Assembly: GCA_034437795.1 (NCBI GenBank)
Contig: DAOTTI010000104.1
Location: 1-39,143 of the forward strand
Source of the DNA: DAOTTI01 sp034437795
GTDB lineage: Bacteria; Chloroflexota; UBA11872; UBA12225
DNA length: 39,143 nt
Direction of reading: 5' to 3'
The position numbers were made by a program, and so were the translations under genes. The notes below the pieces were generated by a model. It was not told where the DNA came from, did not search any database, and saw only the letters and a program-made list of their open reading frames with translations. The first letter of the stretch is position 1. Each line of letters begins with the position of its first letter. Shown here piece after piece: positions 25,680 to 33,157 of this stretch.

Positions 25680-26283
25680 CGTTGGTCTCTCCTAGTCGTT
25701 CATCTCTCGGTCAAGGCAGCGCCGGTTCCTGTTGCGGGTGGGCACTATCACGCGCCACAGCGTCGAGCATCGTTCATCTCCGCGCTGGATGCAGCCCAGC
25801 CAGTTATTGGAGATCTCGGCGGTGAAGGACAGGCATTGGCAACGTTCATCCCCATGCTGGCTGCAGCTCCCTCCCGTGGGGTTCCCGCGCCAGCCCCACA
25901 AGGGAGAGGTGTTGGCAACGTTCACCCCCATGCTGGCTGCAGCCGACGGGCCCTCTGCCGCACGATGGATCCCCGCTCGGCGCCGAACAGCGGAGCAGGG
26001 GCAGCGCGGCCGCTGCGGGTGAGCTCGTCTCCCCGTGCCCACCGTTCCCCCACTCCGTGCCGGAGAGGGAGCCGGAGGGTGACGTTCGTCCTCTCCCTCT
26101 GGCCCTCGTTCCCCTCTCCCGCACGCGGGAGAGAGAGCGGCGGGGCCAAGCCGCACGGCGGGGCGAAGTGGGGCAGGGGTGCGGCGCGGCCACGGCCGAA
26201 GGGGGTGAGGGCTGCCCTCCTCTCCCCGCGTCTCCGTGTCTCCGCGTCGGAGCGGGGCGAACAAGGGGGTTCCTACACCGGCG
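25680..26283. repeat. xylA-xylB intergenic region with three ~74-bp spaced repeats
   Basis: No gene is seen. A motif of about 24 bases (core CGTTCACCCCCATGCTGGCT) occurs three times, beginning at 25771, 25843 and 25919, that is 72 and 76 bases apart. The second and third copies are almost identical over GGCAACGTTCA.CCCCATGC and following TGGCTGCAGC; the first is more diverged. From about 26040 to 26275 GAGAGGG palindromes and an inverted copy of the CACCCCCTTCGGCCG repeat follow, then a CTCCGTGTCTCCGCGTC run. The three-copy motif lies directly upstream of xylB and could be regulatory or a decayed tandem repeat. Confidence 0.65.
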
Positions 26284-27507
26284 TCACCTCCCCCGCACCC
26301 CCAGCAGCAGGTCGATCACCAGCTGGTCCAGGCGCTCATACTGCAGCCGGTGTCTGGCCAGCGCCTCGCGGTCGAATGTCCGCTGGCTGAGCTGCTGCGC
26401 CTTCTCGCGGCTGTACCCGCGGCACAGGCGCTCCAGCTCGGGGTCCTCCACCGCGATCTCGCGGAGCAGCCCCTGGATCTCCGGATCCTCATTGAACTGG
26501 CGCGCCTTCTCCTTGAAGATCAGGTAGTTGCGCATGCAGCCCCGCGCGAAGTCCTTCACGCCCTCCATATCTTCGGTGCGGTAGGCGTGCGCGTCGAAGT
26601 GGCGCATCCCCTGGTAGCCGCTGTCCTCCAGGAGCTTCACCAGGAAGAACGACGCCTTGATCGACTCCGAGCCGAAGCGCAGATCTTGGTCGTAGCGGCC
26701 GGGCTTCTGGTCATTCAGGTCAATGTGGAAGAGCTTGCCCGCCTCCAGCGCCTGCGCCACGCCGTGGTGGAAGACCAGCCCCGACATCTGCTCGTGCGCC
26801 ACCTCAGGATTGACGCCCACCATCTCGGGATGGTCCAGCGTCTCGATGAACGCCAGGTAATGTCCCGTGGTGGGGAAGTAGAGGTCCCCTCGTGGCTCGT
26901 TCGGCTTGGCCTCCAGCGCGAACTTGTAGTTGTAGCCTTGGTCGATGCTGTACTCGCACAGGTAGTTCAGGGCATCGCGGAACCGTTTGATGGCGTCGAT
27001 TGGATTGCGCCCCGCATCTACCTCGGCCCCTTCTCGCCCGCCCCAGAAGACGTAGACCTCGGCGCCGAACTCCTTACCCAGGTCCATGGCCCGCATCGTC
27101 TTCTGGAGCGCATACGCCCGCACCCGCGCGTCGTTGCTGGTAAAGGCCCCGTCCTTGAACACGGGGTCGCTGAAGAGGTTGGTTGTGGCCATAGGCACCT
27201 TCAGCCCCGTGTCATCCAGGGCCCGCCGAAATTCGCGTACGATGCGGTCTCGCTCAGCCGCCGTCGCGTCGATGGGCACCAGGTCGTTGTCGTGGAAGTT
27301 GACGCCGTAGGCGCCGACCTCCGCGAGCAACTGCACCGCCGCTACGGGGGAGAGCGCCGGGCGCGTCTCGAAGCCGAACGGATCGCGCCCCCGCCAGCCG
27401 ACGGTCCACAATCCGAAGGTGAACTTGTGCTCGGGTCGGGGCTCAAATGGGTTCTCCGCGAACTGTACTGCCGTCATGGTCGCCGGCATCGTCGCTGTCG
27501 CGGTCAT
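26284..27507 (-). CDS. xylA: Xylose isomerase (Streptomyces/class I type)
   Basis: Xylose isomerase interconverts D-xylose and D-xylulose using two divalent metals. VNFHDNDLVP (residues 69-78) holds the catalytic His72 and Asp75. YVFWGGREGAEVD, FALEAKPNEPRGDLYFPTTGH with a metal-site Glu and catalytic Lys, GVNPEVAHEQM, and HIDLNDQKPGRYDQDLRFG with several metal ligands follow in order. The 407 residues match the class I (actinobacterial) enzymes, about 390, and not the longer E. coli type. ATG at 27507 has a very good TAAGGAGGATGCG. It precedes xylB on the same strand. The stop codon is at 26284, at the edge of a repeat block. Confidence 0.95.
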   Translation of the reverse strand: MTATATMPATMTAVQFAENPFEPRPEHKFTFGLWTVGWRGRDPFGFETRPALSPVAAVQLLAEVGAYGVNFHDNDLVPIDATAAERDRIVREFRRALDDTGLKVPMATTNLFSDPVFKDGAFTSNDARVRAYALQKTMRAMDLGKEFGAEVYVFWGGREGAEVDAGRNPIDAIKRFRDALNYLCEYSIDQGYNYKFALEAKPNEPRGDLYFPTTGHYLAFIETLDHPEMVGVNPEVAHEQMSGLVFHHGVAQALEAGKLFHIDLNDQKPGRYDQDLRFGSESIKASFFLVKLLEDSGYQGMRHFDAHAYRTEDMEGVKDFARGCMRNYLIFKEKARQFNEDPEIQGLLREIAVEDPELERLCRGYSREKAQQLSQRTFDREALARHRLQYERLDQLVIDLLLGVRGR

Positions 27508-27566
27508 CGCATCCTCCTTAGCCTGACGTGCCTCGCTGCAAGTGCCGTGGACTCATCGTACCCCGC

Positions 27567-27744
27567 TCACCCTGCCCGCCACCAGTCCCCGCTGGGGGCG
27601 ACTGCCCGCAAGGAGCGCAGGCGCGCGTCCGCCAGCGCCAGCGTGCAGAGCCCCTGATCGGCCGCGCACGTATTCGTTGACCGTGCGCGGGTGAATATCC
27701 AGAATCTCCGCTACTTCCGCCGTGCTGAATAAGTCGCCGCCCAC
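27567..27744 (-). pseudogene. Remnant of a helix-turn-helix (MerR/excisionase-like) protein
   Basis: On the minus strand the frame RIEGLKAELVGGDLFSTAEV and following AEILDIHPRTVNEYVR reads as a typical helix-turn-helix of the excisionase/MerR class. After about 27664 that frame turns into low-complexity sequence, while the next frame reads ADQGLCTLALADARLRSLRA before a TGA at 27569. This looks like a short DNA-binding gene broken by a frameshift, with no good start codon (a TAG stands at about 27791, then GTG at 27744). It could also be a chance frame. It lies just upstream of xylA. Confidence 0.35.
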
Positions 27745-27795
27745 CAGCTCCGCCTTCAGCCCCTCAATGCGCTGCCACCGCCTCGCGAGCGGCTA

Positions 27796-28179
27796 ATGAT
27801 TGCGAGAGGGCTAATGACCGCGAGCATGAGCAAGACGGGAGCGGGGGCAACTGGGGCCAACCACGTCCAGACCGCGACATCCGAGACGCCAGCGCTGCCA
27901 GTGAAGCCCGCCTGGGGGCTGATCTGGCTCCCGAGCAGGAACCGTGGCGGGCTCCGGAGGGCACCAGGGGCTAGCGTCGGATCTATCACGGGACGGGCCA
28001 GAAAGGGCCGGGTCGAGCGCGACGCTGTGCTTGACCTCACGCCTGAGCAGTGGAACTGGCTCAAGCGCCCCGCCAGCGCGCGGAGCGCCGCCCTGCCCGA
28101 CGTCCTGGGCACGCTGGTCGACGACGCCCGCCTCACCGATGACGCGGCGCGGCGCCGCGCCAACGCGGAGCGGGCGTAG
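27796..28179 (+). CDS. Hypothetical protein, ribbon-helix-helix-like C-terminus
   Basis: Only the last third looks like genuine protein: DAVLDLTPEQWNWLKRPASA followed by a helical DVLGTLVDDARLTDDAARRRA segment, a pattern common in small hypothetical proteins with a ribbon-helix-helix-like fold. The first 65 residues are low-complexity, so the true start is probably well inside, perhaps near 27990-28010, but no clear ribosome site was found. The frame continues after the TAG as another open stretch. No function can be assigned, and it may be a decayed gene. Confidence 0.3.
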   Translation: MIARGLMTASMSKTGAGATGANHVQTATSETPALPVKPAWGLIWLPSRNRGGLRRAPGASVGSITGRARKGRVERDAVLDLTPEQWNWLKRPASARSAALPDVLGTLVDDARLTDDAARRRANAERA

Positions 28180-28299
28180 AGCGCAACGCGGGATGGCTGG
28201 AGCCAGTGCTGCGCCCTGCCGGAGCCGCCGGAGGAACGCCCTGCCGACCGCAGCCGCGCCCGCTTCTACTGCGAGGCCGTCTCACGGGACATCCGCGTC

Positions 28300-28485
28300 A
28301 TGAGCGCGGCCGTGCCCATCACGGCGCTGACCCGTATGGCCGCGGATCACTATCCCGTCGTGGCGAACGTCGTGCTCCACGCGTCCGGCGTGGCCAGCGG
28401 GCGGACGCCCCAGCCCGGCCCGAGCGGCGCCGAGACGGCTACGGAAGGGGCCACAGCGGAACCGGCGGACGAGGCCGAGCAGTAG
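28300..28485 (+). CDS. Small hypothetical ORF, possibly the rest of a broken gene
   Basis: The 61-codon frame MSAAVPITALTRMAADHYPV and following is in the same frame as the ORF that ends at 28179, and the stretch between (RARFYCEAVSRDIRV) also reads like protein. If the TAG at 28177-28179 is a mutation, the two would form one gene of about 230 codons. The C-terminal half is Thr/Ala/Glu-rich low complexity. No family is recognised. Confidence 0.2.
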   Translation: MSAAVPITALTRMAADHYPVVANVVLHASGVASGRTPQPGPSGAETATEGATAEPADEAEQ

Positions 28486-28794
28486 AAGGCCGTGCCTTCC
28501 AGAAGCAGTTCCATCCTGGCCTCCTGGCCTCTCTGCCCCCTTGGCTCGCGGGTGCAGGCGCCGGTGTCGCTGCCGAGCGCCAACCAGGGCTGGCCTCCAT
28601 CGCGCTACACGGCCGCACTACGCGCCGGCCGCTGAGCCGGCGGCTGGACCGGCCACGTCGCACGAGTAGTCTGGCCAGCCACCCACCTATTCGAGAACCA
28701 ATCCGGCTGTGATGGCACGAACTGCTTGCATGAAGGCCGCAGGGGGCATGCGAGATGCAGGCGCGGCCCTGCCCGCAACGGCTGATGGAACGTA
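28486..28794. other. Non-coding stretch upstream of valS
   Basis: No gene, RNA or strong repeat is seen here. Frames are short or low-complexity. Confidence 0.5.
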
Positions 28795-28824
28795 TTGAGC
28801 CGAGCCTTCCAGGCCGCGTATAGT
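28795..28824 (+). promoter_or_regulatory. Candidate sigma-70 promoter of valS
   Basis: TTGAGC (28795-28800) and TATAGT (28819-28824) are separated by 18 bases, placing the start point near 28831, about 54 bases before the valS ATG. The short leader leaves no room for a T-box, so charging-dependent attenuation of that kind is not indicated. Confidence 0.5.
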
Positions 28825-28884
28825 CTTTGGTGTTGGCGTTTTGGTGCTGGCGTTGACGGGTCTTAAGGGAACCAAGAAGGTAAG

Positions 28885-31428
28885 ATGGCCGCGCTAGAAG
28901 GACGTTACGACTTCAAGACCGCCGAGCCGCGCCTGCAGCAGCTGTGGGCGGAGGCCGGCATCTACGAGTTTGATCCCCACCACTCGGGGAAGCCCTATAC
29001 GGTGGATACCCCGCCGCCGACCGTCTCCGGCCGGATCCACATCGGCCACGTCTATTCCTACACCCAGGCCGACGTGATGATCCGCTACCACCGCATGAAG
29101 GGCGAGCAGATCTTCTATCCCTTTGGCTTTGACGACAACGGCTTGCCTACCGAGATCTTCGCGGAGACGGTCAAGGGCATCCGCGCCCGCGACGTCGGCC
29201 GGCGCAGGTTCATCCAGGAGTGCCTCTCCCTCTCCGAGCAGGTGGAGGCGCAATTCGAGCGTTTCTGGAAGCGCCTCGGCCTCAGCGTCGACTGGCGCCT
29301 CAAGTACTCCACGATCGATGATCGCTCGCGGCGCATCTCCCAGGCCGCCTTCATCGACCTCTACGAGAAAGGCCACGCTTACCGGCAGGAGGCGCCTACC
29401 CTGTGGTGCACCACCTGCCAGACCGGCGTCGCCCAGGCGGACGTCGAAGACAAGCCGGGCGTGGAGTCCCTGTTCACCACCATCCCCTTCACCCTTGCCG
29501 ACGGCGGCGAGCTGCGGATCGCCACCACCCGCCCGGAGCTGCTGGCCGCCTGCGTCGCCGTCTTCGTCCACCCCGGCGACGCGCGCTACCGCCACCTCGT
29601 GGGTAAGACGGCCAGAACGCCCATCTTCGACCTGCACGTCCCGATCCTGGCCGATGAGCGCGCCGACCCCGAGAAAGGGACCGGCGCCGTCATGTGCTGC
29701 ACCTTCGGCGACGTCACCGACGTCGCCTGGTGGCGCGACCACCAGCTCCCCTTACGCATCGCCATCACTGAAGATGGCCACATGAACGAGCGGGCCGGGC
29801 CCTACGCCGGGCTGACGGTCCGCGAAGCGCGGGCCAGGATCCTGGCCGACTTGGCCGCCGCGGGGCTGATCCGCGATCAGAAGAAGATCGAGCACACTGT
29901 CGGCGTCCACGAGCGTGGGGGCCACGATCTCGAATACCTCGTCCGCGGCCAGTGGTTCATCAAGCTCCTGGACCAGAAGCAGCGCTGGATCGAGGCCGGG
30001 CGTCGCATCAAGTGGTACCCCGAGCACATGCGCGCCCGCTACGAGAACTGGATCGAGGGCCTGAACTGGGACTGGAACATCTCCCGCCAGCGGTACTACG
30101 GCGTGCCGTTCCCCGTCTGGTACTGCCGCGCCTGCGGGCGCCCGATCATGGCTGCCCGCGAGCAGCTGCCGGTCGATCCCCAGGAGACGCCCCCGCCCGT
30201 CCAGGAGTGCCCCGACTGCGGCGGGCGCGACTTCGTCCCCGATACGGACGTGCTGGACACCTGGGCCACATCCTCGCTCACGCCCCAGATCTGCGGCACG
30301 CTTCTGGCGCCCCTCGGCATCAGCGAGGAGGAGTTCGACCGGCGGTTCCGCCCGATGACGCTCCGCCCCAACGCCCACGACATCATCCGCACCTGGGACT
30401 TCTACACTATCGTCCGCAGCCTCTACCTCACCGGCGAGATCCCCTGGACGGACGTGCTCATCTCCGGCCACGCCCTTGACCCGACCGGTAAGAAGATCTC
30501 CAAGAGCAAGCTCAAGGCGGCCGACGATCCCACGCCTACCCTCGAGCAGTGGTCGGCCGATGCCGTGCGGTACTGGACCGCCTCCGTCCGCACCGGTGGC
30601 GACACCAATCTCAACGAAGAGGTCTTCCGGAACGGCCAGCGCCTGGTCACCAAGCTCTGGAACTCGGCCAAGTTCGCCTTACAGTTCCTGGAGGACTACC
30701 AGCCCCCGGCCGACCCGCCGGCTACCCTCAACGCCAGCGATCGCTGGCTCCTGGCCCGCCTCGCGGAGGTCATCCAGCGCGCGACCGCCGCTATGGAGGA
30801 GTACGAGTTCGCCACGGCTAAGGCCGAGGCGGAGCGCTTCTTCTGGACCGACCTGTGCGACAACTTCATTGAGCTGGCCAAGTCCCGCCTCTATGGCGAC
30901 TCCGTCCGCGGGGGCGCCTCCACCGCAACATCCCACCCAGCGGGAGCGACCGCCGGCGGGGCCAGGGCAGACGGCGACGCCAGCGGGAACGGCCCGGCCG
31001 GCCGGGGCGCCCCGCGCGAGGGCGCGCGCTACACCCTCTACCATTCGCTCCTGTCGGTGCTGAAGATCCTGGCCCCGTTCATGCCCCACATCACTGAGGA
31101 GATCTATCTGGCCGGGTTCGCCCGCACCGACGGCGCGCGGTCGATCCACGTCTCTCGCTGGCCCCAGGTCCACCCCGCGTGGATCAGCCCCGACGCGGCG
31201 CGGGCCGGCCAGGCCATTATCGAAGTCACCGAAGCCGTCCGGCGCTGGAAGGCCGATCGCCAGCTCAGCGTCGGCGCCCCGCTGGCCGCGCTGCGGATCT
31301 CCGCCCCGCCCGACCTGGCGCGGGTCCTGCAGGATGCCATTACCGACCTGCGTAGCGTCAGCCGCGCTCAGGCCATTGAGGTCGTCCCTTCCCCTGACGG
31401 CGACGGCGTCGCGGTCTCCATTACGTAA
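28885..31428 (+). CDS. valS: Valyl-tRNA synthetase (archaeal/rickettsial-like form)
   Basis: This class I enzyme charges tRNA-Val with valine. The HIGH motif is at residues 52-55 (SGRIHIGHVYSYTQAD) and KMSKS near 536 (DPTGKKISKSKLKAADD). The wording PFGFDDNGLPTEIFAE and SYTQAD follows the archaeal and rickettsial ValRS, where standard bacterial enzymes have a GTDHAGIATQ-type motif. An editing domain is present around residues 190-330 (ATTRPELLAACVAVFVHP, KGTGAVMCCTFGD). Zinc-like Cys pairs occur at CTTCQTG and CRACG/CPDCGG. The total of 847 residues suggests the C-terminal tRNA-binding coiled-coil arm of standard bacterial ValRS is absent. A 35-residue Gly/Ala-rich linker interrupts the anticodon-binding domain near residue 671-711. 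The RBS is AAGAAGG. Confidence 0.93.
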   Translation: MAALEGRYDFKTAEPRLQQLWAEAGIYEFDPHHSGKPYTVDTPPPTVSGRIHIGHVYSYTQADVMIRYHRMKGEQIFYPFGFDDNGLPTEIFAETVKGIRARDVGRRRFIQECLSLSEQVEAQFERFWKRLGLSVDWRLKYSTIDDRSRRISQAAFIDLYEKGHAYRQEAPTLWCTTCQTGVAQADVEDKPGVESLFTTIPFTLADGGELRIATTRPELLAACVAVFVHPGDARYRHLVGKTARTPIFDLHVPILADERADPEKGTGAVMCCTFGDVTDVAWWRDHQLPLRIAITEDGHMNERAGPYAGLTVREARARILADLAAAGLIRDQKKIEHTVGVHERGGHDLEYLVRGQWFIKLLDQKQRWIEAGRRIKWYPEHMRARYENWIEGLNWDWNISRQRYYGVPFPVWYCRACGRPIMAAREQLPVDPQETPPPVQECPDCGGRDFVPDTDVLDTWATSSLTPQICGTLLAPLGISEEEFDRRFRPMTLRPNAHDIIRTWDFYTIVRSLYLTGEIPWTDVLISGHALDPTGKKISKSKLKAADDPTPTLEQWSADAVRYWTASVRTGGDTNLNEEVFRNGQRLVTKLWNSAKFALQFLEDYQPPADPPATLNASDRWLLARLAEVIQRATAAMEEYEFATAKAEAERFFWTDLCDNFIELAKSRLYGDSVRGGASTATSHPAGATAGGARADGDASGNGPAGRGAPREGARYTLYHSLLSVLKILAPFMPHITEEIYLAGFARTDGARSIHVSRWPQVHPAWISPDAARAGQAIIEVTEAVRRWKADRQLSVGAPLAALRISAPPDLARVLQDAITDLRSVSRAQAIEVVPSPDGDGVAVSIT

Positions 31429-31449
31429 GGTCGCGGTCTCCGTTACGTA
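31408..31449. repeat. 22-bp tandem duplication across the valS stop codon
   Basis: GTCGCGGTCTCCATTACGTA (31408-31427) is repeated at 31430-31449 with a single change (A to G). The first copy contains the last codons and TAA stop of valS; the second lies just outside. The copy adds a second in-register stop region but does not change the protein. Confidence 0.85.
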
Positions 31450-31456
31450 GAGCGGT

Positions 31457-31490
31457 GGCCGGCCCGGGTTCCCGTGGAGATCGGCCGGCC
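31457..31490 (+). terminator. Possible terminator hairpin after valS
   Basis: GGCCGGCC occurs at 31457-31464 and again at 31483-31490; being self-complementary, the two copies can pair across an 18-base loop. There is no T-run afterwards (CTTCC), so its strength as an intrinsic terminator is doubtful. Confidence 0.35.
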
Positions 31491-31504
31491 CTTCCATCCG
31501 TCGC

Positions 31505-31585
31505 TGTTGCTCCGGTACCCTCTCCCAAAGGGAGAGGGTGAAGGCTCTGCTCAGGGAGAATCCAGGCGAGGGTGAGGGCTCCGCC
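31505..31585. repeat. GAGAGGG-family dispersed repeats
   Basis: CCCTCTCCCAAAGGGAGAGGG is followed by TGAAGGCTCTGC and then by a partial copy GGCGAGGGTGAGGGCTCCGC, just ahead of the methyltransferase start codon. The purine-rich tail may supply its ribosome site. Confidence 0.75.
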
Positions 31586-31590
31586 GAGCG

Positions 31591-32871
31591 ATGCGGGCCA
31601 TGCCTCCTGCTATGCTGTCTCCCACCTACCTCGCCACCGTCCTCCCCGGCCTCGAGTTCGTCGCCGAGAGCGAGTTGCGGGCCAAGCTGCCCGGCGCCGC
31701 CACGGTGGAGACCCTACGGGGCAAGATCCTTGTCTCCGCCCACCAGCCGCCGGCGGACCTCCTCCAGCTACGCACCGTTGATAATCTGTATCGCTTCATC
31801 GCTCGCTTCCCCGTCGGCCCTCACCGCGCCCACCTGGCCGACCTGGCAGCGGCCATCGCCGGCCTCGATCTGTCGCCGGCCGCCGCTGAGGTGCTCAGCG
31901 CGCGCGCGGAGCCCGGCCGCGCCTCCGCTCCGACGCATCCCGATGGTCAGAGAGGAGCCAGGGACCTCCACCGCCCCGTAGCACCCCATCTTCGCATCTC
32001 TGGGCCTCCAAGTCCAAGCGTCCCTGCGTCTGCACGGCCAGTAGCAGCTCCTGCCGGAGGAACGGTGCCGCCGCGCGCCGGCGTCACGTTCTACGTCAAC
32101 GCCAGTCGCGCCGGCCGCCACACCTACAGCCGGTTCGAGGCGGCCGAGGCGGCCACGGGGGGCATCCTGGCGCGGCAGCGTCGCTGGCGGCCCGGCACCG
32201 CTGAGGCCCATGACCTGGAGTTCCGCCTGGACATTACCGGCGACGAGGCGCTCGTCTCGCTGCGGCTGACCCCGCCGTCGTTTCGGTTCCGTGGCCAGGA
32301 GCGCCTCTTCGCGCGCGCCGCCCTCCGGCCGCCGGTGGCCCACGCCCTGGTGTGGCTGACCACGCCTCAGCCGTCGGACTGCTTCGTCGACCCGTGCTGC
32401 GGCTCCGGCACCATCGTTCTCGAGCGCGCCGCCTATGCGGCACGGCGCATCATCGGTGGCGACCGCTCTCCTGAGGCGGCCGCCACCGCGCGGCACAACC
32501 TGGCGCTGTTCGCGGCTAGCGCGGATGACACCGCCGGAGGCAGCGCGGGGCGCGCCGGTGAGGCTGGCGCGGCCATCATGCGCTGGGACGCCCGCCGCCT
32601 GCCCCTGGCCGCCGGCTCCATTGATCGGGTGGCGACCAACCTTCCCTTTGGCCACCAGATCCTCTCCACGGAGGCGATCCTCTCGCTCTACCACGACCTC
32701 GCCCGCGAGCTGGAGCGCGTGCTCACCCCCACCGGCTGCGCCATCGTGCTTACCGATCAGGTAGAGGCGCTGGAACGGGCCGCAGGCGCCACGCGCCTCC
32801 GCCTCGCACCGCTGGCCGTCCTGAGCCTCAAAGGCCTCCATCCCCGCGTCTTCCGCCTGGCGCACGGCTAG
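31591..32871 (+). CDS. THUMP-domain class I SAM-dependent RNA methyltransferase
   Basis: The family modifies tRNA or rRNA guanines at N2 (Trm14/TrmN, RlmL-like). The N-terminal part (ATVLPGLEFVAESELRAKL) matches ferredoxin-like/THUMP starts, with FYVNASRAGRHTYSRFEAAE and FRLDITGDEALVSLRLT in the THUMP region. FRGQERLFARAALRPPVAHAL leads into the Rossmann domain with FVDPCCGSGTIVLERA near residue 266 (SAM site) and TNLPFGHQI near 349 (catalytic NLPFG). Residues about 104-166 are a low-complexity Pro/Ala/Arg insert inside the THUMP part. Three ATGs (31591, 31600, 31612) are possible starts. The exact target base cannot be told. Enolase follows 286 bases later on the same strand. Confidence 0.85.
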   Translation: MRAMPPAMLSPTYLATVLPGLEFVAESELRAKLPGAATVETLRGKILVSAHQPPADLLQLRTVDNLYRFIARFPVGPHRAHLADLAAAIAGLDLSPAAAEVLSARAEPGRASAPTHPDGQRGARDLHRPVAPHLRISGPPSPSVPASARPVAAPAGGTVPPRAGVTFYVNASRAGRHTYSRFEAAEAATGGILARQRRWRPGTAEAHDLEFRLDITGDEALVSLRLTPPSFRFRGQERLFARAALRPPVAHALVWLTTPQPSDCFVDPCCGSGTIVLERAAYAARRIIGGDRSPEAAATARHNLALFAASADDTAGGSAGRAGEAGAAIMRWDARRLPLAAGSIDRVATNLPFGHQILSTEAILSLYHDLARELERVLTPTGCAIVLTDQVEALERAAGATRLRLAPLAVLSLKGLHPRVFRLAHG

Positions 32872-33157
32872 AGCGCGGGGTAAGGAGTGCCGAGTAGCGG
32901 GTCGCGAGTGATGAAGTCTCCTCTCCCTTTGGGAGAGGGTTAGGGTGAGGGCTCCGCTACATGGGATCCCTGCTGCCAGCGTCTCACGCGAGCGGCGGTG
33001 GCGCATTGGGAGCGGTGACGGCTCCGCCCACGGGGAACCCCGGTGGGAGCCTCGCCGGTTTCGGCCGAGCATCCCTGGTTCGGTACGATTCTGGCGCGCC
33101 TGGAACGCGGGGCGCGCTGAAGCGCAGAGCAGCCCTGGAAGGAGCCTGCCGGTAGCC
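32872..33157. other. Intergenic region upstream of enolase with repeats
   Basis: 32880-32915 consists of GAGTGCCGAGTAGCGGG-like units, the complement of the repeat type at 2757-2850. 32918-32960 is a GAGAGGG-family copy (CTCTCCCTTTGGGAGAGGG). TACGAT near 33085 is a possible -10 for eno, with only a weak -35. No gene is seen. Confidence 0.6.

Noticed and set aside
25771..25945. Evenly spaced repeats as a possible CRISPR array
   Set aside because: Only three copies, the first diverged, with 48-52 base spacers and no cas genes in the window.
28825..28884. T-box riboswitch controlling valS
   Set aside because: The predicted leader is about 54 bases, and no AGGGTGG-type antiterminator sequence or terminator is present.
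32945..33157. N-terminal extension of enolase from the upstream open frame
   Set aside because: The stretch is intergenic repeat in another guise. The ATG at 33158 has a strong ribosome site and gives the normal enolase N-terminus.
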